DNA of 64,000 nt from an uncultured Eubacterium sp. (GTDB lineage Bacteria; Bacillota; Clostridia; Oscillospirales; Acutalibacteraceae). The first letter of the stretch is position 1. Every line of letters begins with the position of its first letter. A program made the translations under genes and the position numbers. The DNA is taken from positions 92,046-156,045 of the forward strand of contig UQCC01000004.1 of the NCBI GenBank assembly GCA_900539325.1. The letters run 5' to 3'. This document shows positions 1 through 7,977 of the stretch, one piece after another. A model generated the notes under the pieces. That model was not told the DNA's origin, searched no databases, and was given only the letters and a program-made list of their open reading frames with translations.

Positions 1-36
1 AGACATTGCTTTTTTACGCAATTCTTTTTCTGTCAC
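1..36 (-). CDS. start of an unidentified gene (5' end only)
   Basis: Only twelve codons are inside the window. Reading the minus strand, a strong Shine-Dalgarno (AAAGGAGG, complement of 44-51) lies 7 nt before a GTG at 36-34, and the frame stays open to the edge, giving VTEKELRKKAMS. It starts about 40 nt after the stop of the GH110-like gene on the same strand, so it is probably the next gene of that operon. Too little is visible to name a product. Confidence 0.6.
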   Translation of the reverse strand, partial: MTEKELRKKAMS

Positions 37-78
37 TGTGTTGCCTCCTTTCAATTTATATTTTGCTGTTTTATTTGC

Positions 79-1740
79 TTATTTGCTTTTCTTGCAACAA
101 GAGGTCACAACCCTTGATGAACCGTTGAATGTGTTGCTGTAAATGTCAAGGTTTGTAACGCCTTTAGCTCTTATCGGAACATCTCTTGCAACAAGGAAGT
201 AGTTGCTGCGTATCGTGATGTTTTGGTGCACCTTGCTGTTCATTTTGCCAAAAGTGATTGGTTTGATGAGAATCGCAGGGCATTTTGAATAAACAGACGG
301 TGAAAGCAAAAACTTGTTTTCATATATTTCAACATCTCTTACAGGACCGCTTTCGTACCAAAACATAGAGTCGTCGCTGATAAAAATATGAGCCATCTGA
401 CTGTGTTTGAAGATGTTGTGATGAATTCTGACCTTACCCGAAGTTGTGCAGAGAACATCTCTTGTCGGAATAGCGGTGAATACACAATCGCTGATTTCAA
501 CATTTGGACAGTAGGTCTTGTTTTCAATGACAATATTTGATTGACGAAGATGCTTTTCGTCAATGTTTTGCGGAAGTGTTTCGTTGAATGTTACCTTGCA
601 GGTTTTGCCCTCAAGGTCGTCAACAACGGATTTTACGGTGAAGTCACCCGGAAGCTCATTGAGATTGGTGCGACGGTAGAATTTTACCGTGTCACCCGGG
701 AAGAAGTTTTTGTGACCGCCTTGCTGATGATGTACAAATTCAAATACTGCCGTGTGGTCGTCAATTTTTTCCTTAAATCTCATAAATGAGCCGTGAACAT
801 TGATGCAGTCATCGTGTGCGTGTGAAAAATAGCTGTTTGTAATTGTTACATCGCCCTTGCATCCGCAAATGTGGATGAGGTCGGCAAATGATGATACAAT
901 GTGGTCGCCGTCACCCTTAAATGTGATGTGGTCAAAACTCATATTTTCACACATCTGTGAAAGCCAGCCGAATCCTGCCATATAGTTTACGGTGATGTTT
1001 GTGCTTTTAACATTTGCACATTCGCCGAAGAATATACCGCAGGTGTTTCGGTTTTTGTTTGTTTGGTGGGTGAGTATGTCTCCGACTTTAAAAAACTTAT
1101 TTTTCTTGTACTTTATTTCAAGTTCGGTTGCACTTAAACGCTTCATTGACTTTATGCCGGAGAACACCGATTTTTTGTTTGAAATTCTGTATACTGTGTT
1201 GCCGTCGGCACTATGGAATACACCGTTGTATGAGTTTTCGTCATTTCTGAATTCCCAATAATTCTTTTTTGTGTATGGGCTTTGCTCAAAGAAAACAACT
1301 GTGTTTTTCTTGGAATCGTCTATGTACCAAAGTTGAGAGTCGGGAAGTGAAAATCTGTATGTTTTGCCTTTTTTCTCAAGAACTTTAAGTTCAACACAAT
1401 TCGGGCAGGCGTATTTTATTGTAAGATTGTCAATGTTGACATTCTTGCAGTTAATCATTCCGAATGAGCAGATGTCACCGTGGATAACAAGTGTTGCCCC
1501 GTTGCCTTCAATGTTAAAGTTGTTTTTGTTTTCAATCAGCATACCAAAGTATTTCTTCGGGTTCTTGAAGCTGTCCGTGTTGCTGAAATGAATGTGACGC
1601 TCTTGGCTGTAATCCTTAAAAAGGTGATATTCCTTATTTTCAAATACAAGGGTGTCACCGTCCTTCATTTCGCTTATAGCCTGTGTGAGCGGTATTGAAA
1701 AACAGTCTGCACTGCCGTATTTGTCTACTTTGATTTCCAT
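79..1740 (-). CDS. right-handed beta-helix glycosidase, GH110 (alpha-1,3-galactosidase)-like
   Basis: This 553-aa protein has no signal peptide, so it probably acts in the cytoplasm on imported oligosaccharides. From about residue 85 onward it shows repeated short strands of the N-x-x-I-x-x-N type (for example NVNIDNLTIKY, GDVTITNSYFSHAHDDCINVHG, VEISDCVFTAIPTRDVL), typical of parallel beta-helix enzymes. The HAHDDCINVHG stretch near residue 310 resembles the acidic active-site region of GH110 enzymes, which release alpha-1,3-linked galactose from blood-group-B-type or linear glycans; this is family knowledge recalled, not searched. Length fits GH110 (about 550-650 aa). The ATG start has AAAGGA 8 nt upstream. 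It heads an operon running left out of the window and is divergent from the CoA-transferase gene. Another beta-helix hydrolase family is possible. Confidence 0.6.
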   Translation of the reverse strand: MEIKVDKYGSADCFSIPLTQAISEMKDGDTLVFENKEYHLFKDYSQERHIHFSNTDSFKNPKKYFGMLIENKNNFNIEGNGATLVIHGDICSFGMINCKNVNIDNLTIKYACPNCVELKVLEKKGKTYRFSLPDSQLWYIDDSKKNTVVFFEQSPYTKKNYWEFRNDENSYNGVFHSADGNTVYRISNKKSVFSGIKSMKRLSATELEIKYKKNKFFKVGDILTHQTNKNRNTCGIFFGECANVKSTNITVNYMAGFGWLSQMCENMSFDHITFKGDGDHIVSSFADLIHICGCKGDVTITNSYFSHAHDDCINVHGSFMRFKEKIDDHTAVFEFVHHQQGGHKNFFPGDTVKFYRRTNLNELPGDFTVKSVVDDLEGKTCKVTFNETLPQNIDEKHLRQSNIVIENKTYCPNVEISDCVFTAIPTRDVLCTTSGKVRIHHNIFKHSQMAHIFISDDSMFWYESGPVRDVEIYENKFLLSPSVYSKCPAILIKPITFGKMNSKVHQNITIRSNYFLVARDVPIRAKGVTNLDIYSNTFNGSSRVVTSCCKKSK

Positions 1741-1846
1741 AGTGTAATCCTTTCATCACTTCTTATACAAAATGGTAATTTTGCACAGTTTTAATATGTC
1801 TATATATACAATAATAACAAATATATGCACTTCGTTCAACTATTTA

Positions 1847-1875
1847 TTGACGAATTTTTTTAAATATTGTATCAT
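1847..1875 (+). promoter_or_regulatory. sigma-A promoter of the CoA-transferase gene
   Basis: TTGACG (1847-1852), 17-nt spacer, TATCAT (1870-1875). Predicted start near 1882, about 30 nt before the ATG at 1912, with AGGGAG as ribosome binding site. Confidence 0.65.
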
Positions 1876-1911
1876 CTATAAGAACAGACTAGAAAAGGGA
1901 GCTGATATGAT

Positions 1912-3333
1912 ATGACTTGGCAGGAAATATATCAATCAAAGCTTACAACAGCCGAAGAGGCAATCAAGCTAATTCATGACGGTGACAAGGTCGTAACAGG
2001 TTTTGCTTGCGGCGAACCTATACATATTGAGCGTGCGTTGGCAGCTCATTACAAGGACTACAAAGATGTTGAAATTGTAACAATGCTTACTCTTATTGAA
2101 AGCCCGTGGTCTATGCGAGAATTCAAGGGGCATATAAAACTCAACACTCTTTTTGCATCAAAGTCCACACGAGCAGGAATCAACAGCGGTGACAGCGAAT
2201 TCACCACCTCTCATTTTTATGAGATTCCTGATATTATTCAAAATTATATTTGCCCGAGAGTGTCGATAGTTATGGTTTCTCCGCCTGATGAACACGGCTA
2301 TGTTTCGTTTGGCACAACTGTTGACTACACAAAGGGTACAACCGATTATTGCGAAGTCGTTATTGCACAGGTTAACAAGTATATGCCTCGTACTTTCGGC
2401 AACAGCATAAAGCATGTTCGTGATTTTACCTGCTTTGTTGAGTTTGATGAAGCACTTCCGGAAGTTGTCGGCGGTGCACTCAGCGAGGTTGATATGGAAA
2501 TCGGCAAAAACTGTGCTTCTCTTATTAATGACGGTGACTGCCTGCAACTCGGTATCGGCGGTATTCCAAATGCCGTGTGTCTCCAGCTTACCGATAAAAA
2601 GGATCTCGGACTTCACAGCGAGCTTGTTGGTGACGGCGTAGTTCCGCTCCTTGAAAGCGGTGTAATCAACAATAAGAAAAAGCAAACAAATGTCGGCAGA
2701 ACAGTGCTTGGTGCGGCATTCGGTTCCAAAATTCTTTGTGATTATATCAATGACAATCCGTCGGTTGAACTTCACCCGATTGATTATGTAAACAACCCTA
2801 TTGAAATTGCTAAAAATGACAATATGGTGTCAATCAATTCTTGCTTGCAGATTGACCTTTTGGGACAAGTTGTGTCCGATACAATCGGTCTTTCGCAGTT
2901 TTCTGCGGTAGGCGGTCAGGTTGACTTTGTCAGAGGTGCAACAATGTCAAAGGGCGGTCGCTCAATTATCGCCATGCCGGCAACTGCAAAGCACGGCACA
3001 GTGTCACGCATTGTTCCGCTTATTACGGAGGGCAGTGCCGTCACAACTCCGCGAAATGATGTCAATTATGTTGTAACCGAATACGGCATCGCACAGCTTA
3101 AGGGCAAAACTCTTAAAGAGCGTGCAAAGGCACTTATCCGTATTGCACATCCGTCTTTCAGGCCGTACCTTATGGCGGAATATAAAAAGCGTTTTTCAGA
3201 AACTCCGTTTACAGAAGAAGAAATGAAAACCTTTAAAGACTCAATTGTGGAGAAAATTCAAAGTGAAAGAGACAAATTTCATTCTACAATTGAACAGAAA
3301 ATAGATAAAATCAAAGCAAAAGTTCAAGAATAA
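1912..3333 (+). CDS. acetyl-CoA hydrolase/transferase family CoA-transferase (butyryl- or 4-hydroxybutyryl-CoA:acetate type)
   Basis: The 473-aa product belongs to the family that moves CoA between acetate and another short-chain acyl group in the cytoplasm. Seen in sequence: N-terminal DGDKVVTGFACGEP, the central glycine-rich LGIGGIPNAV near residue 213, GLHSELVGDG with the probable catalytic glutamate at residue 237, and a C-terminal QVDFVRGATMSKGG / VTEYGIAQLKGKT region, all typical of this family. In gut Clostridia such enzymes often catalyse the last step of butyrate formation, but 4-hydroxybutyrate or succinate CoA-transferases share the fold, and 473 aa does not decide between them. 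It is a single-gene unit with its own promoter and a large hairpin after the stop. Confidence 0.85.
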   Translation: MTWQEIYQSKLTTAEEAIKLIHDGDKVVTGFACGEPIHIERALAAHYKDYKDVEIVTMLTLIESPWSMREFKGHIKLNTLFASKSTRAGINSGDSEFTTSHFYEIPDIIQNYICPRVSIVMVSPPDEHGYVSFGTTVDYTKGTTDYCEVVIAQVNKYMPRTFGNSIKHVRDFTCFVEFDEALPEVVGGALSEVDMEIGKNCASLINDGDCLQLGIGGIPNAVCLQLTDKKDLGLHSELVGDGVVPLLESGVINNKKKQTNVGRTVLGAAFGSKILCDYINDNPSVELHPIDYVNNPIEIAKNDNMVSINSCLQIDLLGQVVSDTIGLSQFSAVGGQVDFVRGATMSKGGRSIIAMPATAKHGTVSRIVPLITEGSAVTTPRNDVNYVVTEYGIAQLKGKTLKERAKALIRIAHPSFRPYLMAEYKKRFSETPFTEEEMKTFKDSIVEKIQSERDKFHSTIEQKIDKIKAKVQE

Positions 3334-3397
3334 ATACACAGCACAGATGAAATCTTAATTTTTTATTAAATTTATCTGTGCTATTGTTGTGTATTTA
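3331..3397 (+). terminator. large stem-loop after the CoA-transferase gene
   Basis: TAAATACACA (3331-3340) pairs perfectly with TGTGTATTTA (3388-3397), and inside it GCACAGAT (3341-3348) pairs with ATCTGTGC (3374-3381). The loop is AT-rich. It starts at the stop codon and overlaps the -35 of the next promoter; no clean U-run follows, so termination is likely but not certain. Confidence 0.55.
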
Positions 3398-3415
3398 TAT
3401 ATTTAGTGATATAAT
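3387..3415 (+). promoter_or_regulatory. sigma-A promoter of the E2-like acyltransferase gene
   Basis: TTGTGT (3387-3392), 17-nt spacer, perfect TATAAT (3410-3415). Predicted start near 3422. The coding start at 3463 is preceded by AAGGAG. Confidence 0.6.
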
Positions 3416-3462
3416 GTACATACTTTTACAGATAACAAACTTTAGATAAAAAGGAGAAAGAC

Positions 3463-4368
3463 ATGGCACTTACTAAATCCACCCATTTCGGTATTGCGAG
3501 AAAAATCGTGTCGAATATGACTGCTCAAAGCTGGGAGGAAATTCCACATGCCGGATTGGTTTACGAGCCTGAGGTTACTGCTTTTCTTGCGGAATGTAAA
3601 AAGCTTAACGAGGGTTGCACGGATAAATCAAAGAAGATTACAATCAATACAGTTATGATAAAAGTTATTTGTGAGGGACTCAAAGTAGCACCTAAGATGA
3701 ATGCTCACCTTGAATTTAACCGCAAACTTGTTCGTGGTTGCCTCCACGAGTTTGACCATGTTGATGTTTCTATGCCGGCACTTTTGCCAAACGGCGAGAT
3801 GATGACACTCAATATGCACGATATGGGCAACAAAACTCTCACGGAAATGACTGCCGCTATTCATGACAGCTTGCGCAGAGCAAGCAATACCGACCTCAAC
3901 GAAGTTATGTATGAGGTTTCACTTGACAACACTCTTCAAGGCTTGAAGGAGGGCAAGATTCTTCAGGCTATTCGCCGTCTTTACGGTTCAAAGACAGGCA
4001 AGCATAAAGTAAAAACTCTTTCGGGTCAGGCAAAGAAGGATTATTATTCTATTCCAACAACCGAAAGACTTACAAAGCACGATATTGAACAGGGTACAAT
4101 CACAATTTCAAACCTCGGCTCAATCAAGCGTGATTTTAAAGGCTCATGTACACTTCTTGAGATTATCCCACCGCAGGTTATTGCCATTGCAATCAATTCA
4201 ACACAGCAAAAGCCTATTGTTGTTGACGGTGAAATAAAGGTTGGCACAGTTATGCCTCTTTCAATCTGTATGGACCACAGAGCACTCGATTACGGCGATG
4301 TTGTTCCGTTCTTCAACAAACTTGATGAGATTTTTGCTCACCCTGAAATTATCCAAACTTGGAAATAA
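3463..4368 (+). CDS. stand-alone 2-oxo acid dehydrogenase E2-type acyltransferase domain
   Basis: A 301-aa protein that matches only the catalytic (chloramphenicol-acetyltransferase-fold) domain of E2 subunits. There is no lipoyl domain, no peripheral subunit-binding domain and no E1/E3 gene next to it. Recognisable parts are an N-terminal TAQSWEEIPHAGLVYEPEVT, TITISNLGSI near residue 220, and SICMDHRALDYGD near the end. The catalytic His (about 272) and Asp (about 276) of the HRxxD motif are kept, but the usual Gly after Asp is Tyr. Residues about 155-205 look like extra sequence compared with standard E2 cores. Homologues of this shape are annotated as E2 in Clostridia, but the true substrate is unknown. 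It has its own promoter and terminator. Confidence 0.7.
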   Translation: MALTKSTHFGIARKIVSNMTAQSWEEIPHAGLVYEPEVTAFLAECKKLNEGCTDKSKKITINTVMIKVICEGLKVAPKMNAHLEFNRKLVRGCLHEFDHVDVSMPALLPNGEMMTLNMHDMGNKTLTEMTAAIHDSLRRASNTDLNEVMYEVSLDNTLQGLKEGKILQAIRRLYGSKTGKHKVKTLSGQAKKDYYSIPTTERLTKHDIEQGTITISNLGSIKRDFKGSCTLLEIIPPQVIAIAINSTQQKPIVVDGEIKVGTVMPLSICMDHRALDYGDVVPFFNKLDEIFAHPEIIQTWK

Positions 4369-4380
4369 AAACCAACGAAA

Positions 4381-4408
4381 ACCGCAAACGATTGTTTGCG
4401 GTTTTTTC
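4381..4408 (+). terminator. intrinsic terminator between convergent genes
   Basis: ACCGCAAAC (4381-4389), loop GATT, GTTTGCGGT (4394-4402), then a run of T. An A-rich stretch before it suggests it also works for the DUF4363 gene on the other strand. Confidence 0.85.
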
Positions 4409-4413
4409 TTGCG

Positions 4414-4740
4414 CTAAAAAATGTTTGAAAGTGTAATTCTTTGGTTCTCGTGGTATGCGTAGGTAAGCGCTCGTATTTCTGCGAGAGCCTCTTTTTGTTT
4501 TTCACCGCTTTTGCTGTTTAACTGTTCAATGCTCACTGCCAAATCGTCCACCATATCGTGCTCCGAAAAAATATAAATTGTGTCGTTCTTTTTGTCCCAT
4601 AACTTCTTTATGCCGTCGGCGTCCTCGTGTTCGGTCATATACACCATCTTGTCGCAAAAATCTTCAATATATATCTGCTCGTATGTGCAAATCCCTGCCG
4701 ATATAATCAACAAAACAACTGCTATCCAAATTTTTTTCAT
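4414..4740 (-). CDS. DUF4363-like small membrane-anchored protein
   Basis: The 108-aa protein starts with one hydrophobic segment (MKKIWIAVVLLIISAGICTY) acting as signal anchor, followed by a helical, charged extracytoplasmic part. It overlaps the upstream DUF421 gene by 4 nt (ATGA), so the two are translationally coupled. This gene pair is recurrent in spore-forming Clostridia, which is why DUF4363 is suggested; no enzymatic motif is visible and the function is unknown. Confidence 0.6.
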   Translation of the reverse strand: MKKIWIAVVLLIISAGICTYEQIYIEDFCDKMVYMTEHEDADGIKKLWDKKNDTIYIFSEHDMVDDLAVSIEQLNSKSGEKQKEALAEIRALTYAYHENQRITLSNIF

Positions 4741-5411
4741 TGTTCATCCTTCTTTACTATATATGTCGTTCCGTCACTTTTGACGGTCATTACAAGAATG
4801 TTTTCAACCTGTTCGTTGTTTGACACGGCAAGCAGTTTTATTTCATTTTCTCCGATGTTTACATTGCCAAAGCAGTCTGTTACCGCCTTGCCGTCTATTA
4901 CAACGGTTATCGGCACTTCCGCCTGCGATGCTTTTATTCCCGCATCGCTCGGGGTCAGCGGAGCATACTCGGACTTCTTCTGAACAGATACAACTCCGTT
5001 TGTTTCTACTATTGCATTTGCAACCTGCGAAATGTCAAACACTCCCGCCTGCCTGACTGCGTCTGTGAGGTCGTCTGTCGTAAAGCGTAATTTTGTAAGT
5101 TCTTTTTGCTGAATTATTCCGTCCTTGATGATAAATCTCGGTTTGCCTTTTATCAATGACCTGAATTTAATTGATTTCATTGAAAGCGTTGAATTTATGA
5201 TTTCAAAGCTGATGAATATTGCAATCGGTATCAGCGAATTTGCAAGCGGCATACCGTTGTTTTCAAGCGGAACGGTTGCAACCGCACTGATAAGTATGGT
5301 TATAACAAGCTCTTGCGGATTCAATTCGCCAACCTGTCGCTTGCCCATAATTCGCACCGATACCGTTATAAAAATGTAAATAATTACAGCTCTTAACAAT
5401 GTAATAGACAT
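4737..5411 (-). CDS. DUF421 (YetF/YcaP-type) membrane protein
   Basis: The 224-aa product has three hydrophobic helices in its first ~85 residues (including VRIMGKRQVGELNPQELVIT, characteristic of DUF421) and a soluble C-terminal half (RFIIKDGIIQQKELTKLRFT and following). DUF421 proteins sit in the cytoplasmic or spore inner membrane; in Bacillus a DUF421-containing '2Duf' protein is linked to spore resistance (family knowledge). Here the gene is coupled to DUF4363 and is divergent from a spore germination operon, supporting a spore-envelope role by context only. The ATG has GGTGAT 4 nt upstream. Confidence 0.8.
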   Translation of the reverse strand: MSITLLRAVIIYIFITVSVRIMGKRQVGELNPQELVITILISAVATVPLENNGMPLANSLIPIAIFISFEIINSTLSMKSIKFRSLIKGKPRFIIKDGIIQQKELTKLRFTTDDLTDAVRQAGVFDISQVANAIVETNGVVSVQKKSEYAPLTPSDAGIKASQAEVPITVVIDGKAVTDCFGNVNIGENEIKLLAVSNNEQVENILVMTVKSDGTTYIVKKDEQ

Positions 5412-5442
5412 ACAATCACCATAAATAATTTAACCTTAAAAA

Positions 5443-5472
5443 TGAATAATATACACAATGCTTTTCATAATA
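5443..5472 (+). promoter_or_regulatory. sigma-G-like (forespore) promoter of the ger operon
   Basis: TGAATA (5443-5448), 17-nt spacer, CATAATA (5466-5472). This agrees with the Bacillus sigma-G consensus (GHATR, 17-18 nt, CATNHTA). Predicted start near 5478, very close to the ATG at 5487, so the leader is short. It lies where a longer upstream ATG reading (5442) would be coding, which favours 5487 as the real start. Confidence 0.6.
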
Positions 5473-5486
5473 AAAGTGGTGATATT

Positions 5487-6941
5487 ATGTCAAATTTGTT
5501 TGATGATTACGAACTTAATCTTTTAACATTTAAAGACGATTTTAAAAATTCGTCCGACTTTCTGCTTAAAGAACTTCAATGTAAAAACGGCAAAATGTTT
5601 CTTGCCTGTATGGACGGACTTGTTAATTCGTTGTTGCTCAGTCAAATGATTGTTGAGCCGATTTGTGATTTTGACAAAAAATGCGAAACTCCGAGAGAAT
5701 ATCTTGAACTTTTGCAAACTCAAATTGTCCGTTGCCCCGAACAAAATGAAGTGACAACATTTGATGATGCTTATTATTACCTTATGTCGGGCTTTGCCGT
5801 TGTTGTGGTTGAGGGGTGCTCAACCGCACTTGTATTCGGTGTGCAGGGCTGGAACAGACGAAATACCGACGAGCCTTCAACCGAGGCAAATGTAAGAGGT
5901 GCAAAGGAGTGTTTTGTTGAAACGCTTAATGATAACAAAGCACTTCTTCGCAAAAGATTAAAGACATATCATTTGAAGCAAAAACAGTTGAGCCTTGGCA
6001 GCAGTGCACGCACGCCTGTTGCGATTTGTTATATTGACAACAGGGCAGATATGGCTATTGTTGATGAGGTTGAAAAACGACTGAAAGGGGCAAATTTCAA
6101 TACGGTTCTTGATTACGGCGAGTTGTTGCCGTTTCTTGATACGGATATAAAAAGCTTTTTTTCATGTGTGGGTTCAACCGAACGCCCGGATGTTTTGGCT
6201 TCAAAACTTCTTGAGGGCAGAGTTGCCGTTATGGTTGAGGGCACGCCTTTTGTAATGTACACTCCTTATCTGTTTTCCGACAGCTTTTCGTCACTTGACG
6301 ATTACGACAATCCGCCGTTTTATTCAAGTTTTATGCGGCTTTTAAAATACGGAGCGTTTATAGTTTCGGTGTTTTTGCCGGGGCTGCTTGTAGCCGTCGG
6401 CACTTTTCATCAGGAGCTTATCCCGTCAAATCTGTTGTTTTTGATTGCTGAAAATGAGGCTACAACACCGTTTACTTTAACCGTAGAGGCTGTGTTTGTA
6501 CATCTTTTGTATGAGATAATGCGAGAGGCAGGACTGCGATTGCCCGAAAGTATAGGTCACGCAGTATCCATTATCGGTGCAATCGTTATAGGTGATGCCG
6601 CCGTTTCGGCAGGGTTAATCGGTGCACCTATGCTTATCGTTGTTGCCGGCACCGCAATATCTTCTTATGTTGTTTATCCGCTTTATGAGAGTATGGCTTT
6701 GATAAGAATTTTGTTTATTATAGTTGGCGGATTGTTCGGAATTTACGGTTTAATGCTCGGTGCGGCGATGCTGTTTTGCAATATTTGTGCACTTAATCCT
6801 TACGGCGTGCCGTATTCCTCACCGTGGTCACCGCTTACCAAAAAGTCGCTTATTGATGTTTTGTTCCGTGGCGGATGGCGTAAACTTGCAAAACGCAAGG
6901 TAAGAGTAAATCATTTGGAGGGAGTGTCGCTTGATGATTAA
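5487..6941 (+). CDS. gerKA: spore germination protein, GerA/GerKA family
   Basis: The A subunit of a nutrient germinant receptor in the spore inner membrane. The 484-aa product has a large soluble N-terminal domain (to about residue 285) with typical GerA stretches (MDGLVNSLLLSQMIVEP, GWNRRNTDEPSTEANVRGAK, VEGTPFVMYTPYLF), then about five hydrophobic helices and a C-terminal SPWSPLTKKSLIDVLFR segment common in this family. I place the start at 5487 because GGTGAT precedes it; the in-frame ATG at 5442 has no ribosome binding site and overlaps the promoter. It is first in a three-gene operon with gerKB and gerKC, overlapping the next gene. Confidence 0.93.
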   Translation: MSNLFDDYELNLLTFKDDFKNSSDFLLKELQCKNGKMFLACMDGLVNSLLLSQMIVEPICDFDKKCETPREYLELLQTQIVRCPEQNEVTTFDDAYYYLMSGFAVVVVEGCSTALVFGVQGWNRRNTDEPSTEANVRGAKECFVETLNDNKALLRKRLKTYHLKQKQLSLGSSARTPVAICYIDNRADMAIVDEVEKRLKGANFNTVLDYGELLPFLDTDIKSFFSCVGSTERPDVLASKLLEGRVAVMVEGTPFVMYTPYLFSDSFSSLDDYDNPPFYSSFMRLLKYGAFIVSVFLPGLLVAVGTFHQELIPSNLLFLIAENEATTPFTLTVEAVFVHLLYEIMREAGLRLPESIGHAVSIIGAIVIGDAAVSAGLIGAPMLIVVAGTAISSYVVYPLYESMALIRILFIIVGGLFGIYGLMLGAAMLFCNICALNPYGVPYSSPWSPLTKKSLIDVLFRGGWRKLAKRKVRVNHLEGVSLDD

Positions 6942-7977
6942 CGCCAAACGAGGCAAAATTTCACCTAAACAACTGTTTTTTATGCTTTTTGTGTCGAGGC
7001 TTGTTGTGTCGCTTACCTATATTCAGGCGGTAACTGTTGGCAGATTTGACAGCGATGTTCCTATAAGTTTTGCCTTGTCGCTTCCGCTGACCTGTCTTAT
7101 GTCAGTCCCTGCCGTGATGTGCGTAAAAAGGAAAAAATCACCGCTTTCAAATTCGGTGATTAGCATGCTGTATTTGCTGTTTTTTCTGTTTTTTTCTTCG
7201 CTCACGGTGGGCAGATTTGCATATTTTGCCACAACAAAAATGAATCCCGAAAGTCCGATGGTTATGTTTATTGCTCTTGCGTTTGTCGCCGCCTGCTACG
7301 GTGCGTATTTGGGGCTTGAACCGCTCGGCAGATTTGCGTCGTTTTGCGGTGCTCTGCTTACTGTGGTTATTGCCGTTGTTTTGATTTTTAATGTTAAAAA
7401 TTTTGAATTCGTTAATCTTTTTCCCGTGCTTCAAGACGGTGCAAAACACATAGTGATGAACACATTTTTGTTCACCTGCAATTCGATTGAGCCCGTGCTT
7501 TTGCTCTCGCTGTATGACAAAATAAACGGCGACTGCGTAAAACCGTATTTTTCGGGCGTTGCCTGTGCGTATCTCGGTGTGTTTTTGCTTCTCCTTTTCT
7601 GCTGCGGAGTCCTCGGCAACAGTGCCGATTTGCAGTCTTTTCCGATATTTACGCTTTTTCAAACCGCTTCGATAAACGATATGTCAAGGCTTGATATTCT
7701 TCACACTTCGTTTTGGATTTTTGCCGTGTTTCTCAAAACCGCCGTGCTGTTGTTTTGTGCAAGCTCAATCTTAAAAAAATACAGCCATAAAAACAAAGTG
7801 CTTGTATTCGGAACAACGGCTTTTTTGGGTGCTGTGATTATGAATGAAGTTTTCGGTATGAAAATGACAGAAATATCAAAAACCGTAACGGTTGCGATGT
7901 TTGTTTTGCTTGCTTTTGTTATTCCGATTTTTACCTTGATTTTTAATAGGAGTGATGATGTTGAAAAAGGTGCTTAG
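6934..7977 (+). CDS. gerKB: spore germination permease, GerB/GerKB family
   Basis: The B subunit of the germinant receptor is an APC-superfamily-like integral membrane protein, here 347 aa with about ten hydrophobic helices along its whole length. The N-terminus (KISPKQLFFMLFVSRLVVSL) is typical of GerB. The ATG at 6934 overlaps the end of gerKA; a TTG one codon earlier (6931) could also be used, with GGAGGGAG upstream suiting either. It in turn overlaps gerKC by 20 nt. In known receptors this subunit helps form the nutrient-binding site. Confidence 0.9.
   Translation: MINAKRGKISPKQLFFMLFVSRLVVSLTYIQAVTVGRFDSDVPISFALSLPLTCLMSVPAVMCVKRKKSPLSNSVISMLYLLFFLFFSSLTVGRFAYFATTKMNPESPMVMFIALAFVAACYGAYLGLEPLGRFASFCGALLTVVIAVVLIFNVKNFEFVNLFPVLQDGAKHIVMNTFLFTCNSIEPVLLLSLYDKINGDCVKPYFSGVACAYLGVFLLLLFCCGVLGNSADLQSFPIFTLFQTASINDMSRLDILHTSFWIFAVFLKTAVLLFCASSILKKYSHKNKVLVFGTTAFLGAVIMNEVFGMKMTEISKTVTVAMFVLLAFVIPIFTLIFNRSDDVEKGA

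Noticed and set aside
1801..1911. Possible Rex site at the CoA-transferase promoter
   Set aside because: Only a single TAACAA-like half is present; no palindrome with the right spacing is seen.
2158..2775. Long minus-strand frame opposite the CoA-transferase gene
   Set aside because: It lies wholly inside a strongly conserved gene, has no domain resemblance, and mirrors that gene's codon bias.
7147..7662. Minus-strand 171-codon frame opposite gerKB
   Set aside because: The product is a Lys/Arg-rich composition artefact, antisense to a clear membrane protein gene, without a ribosome site.
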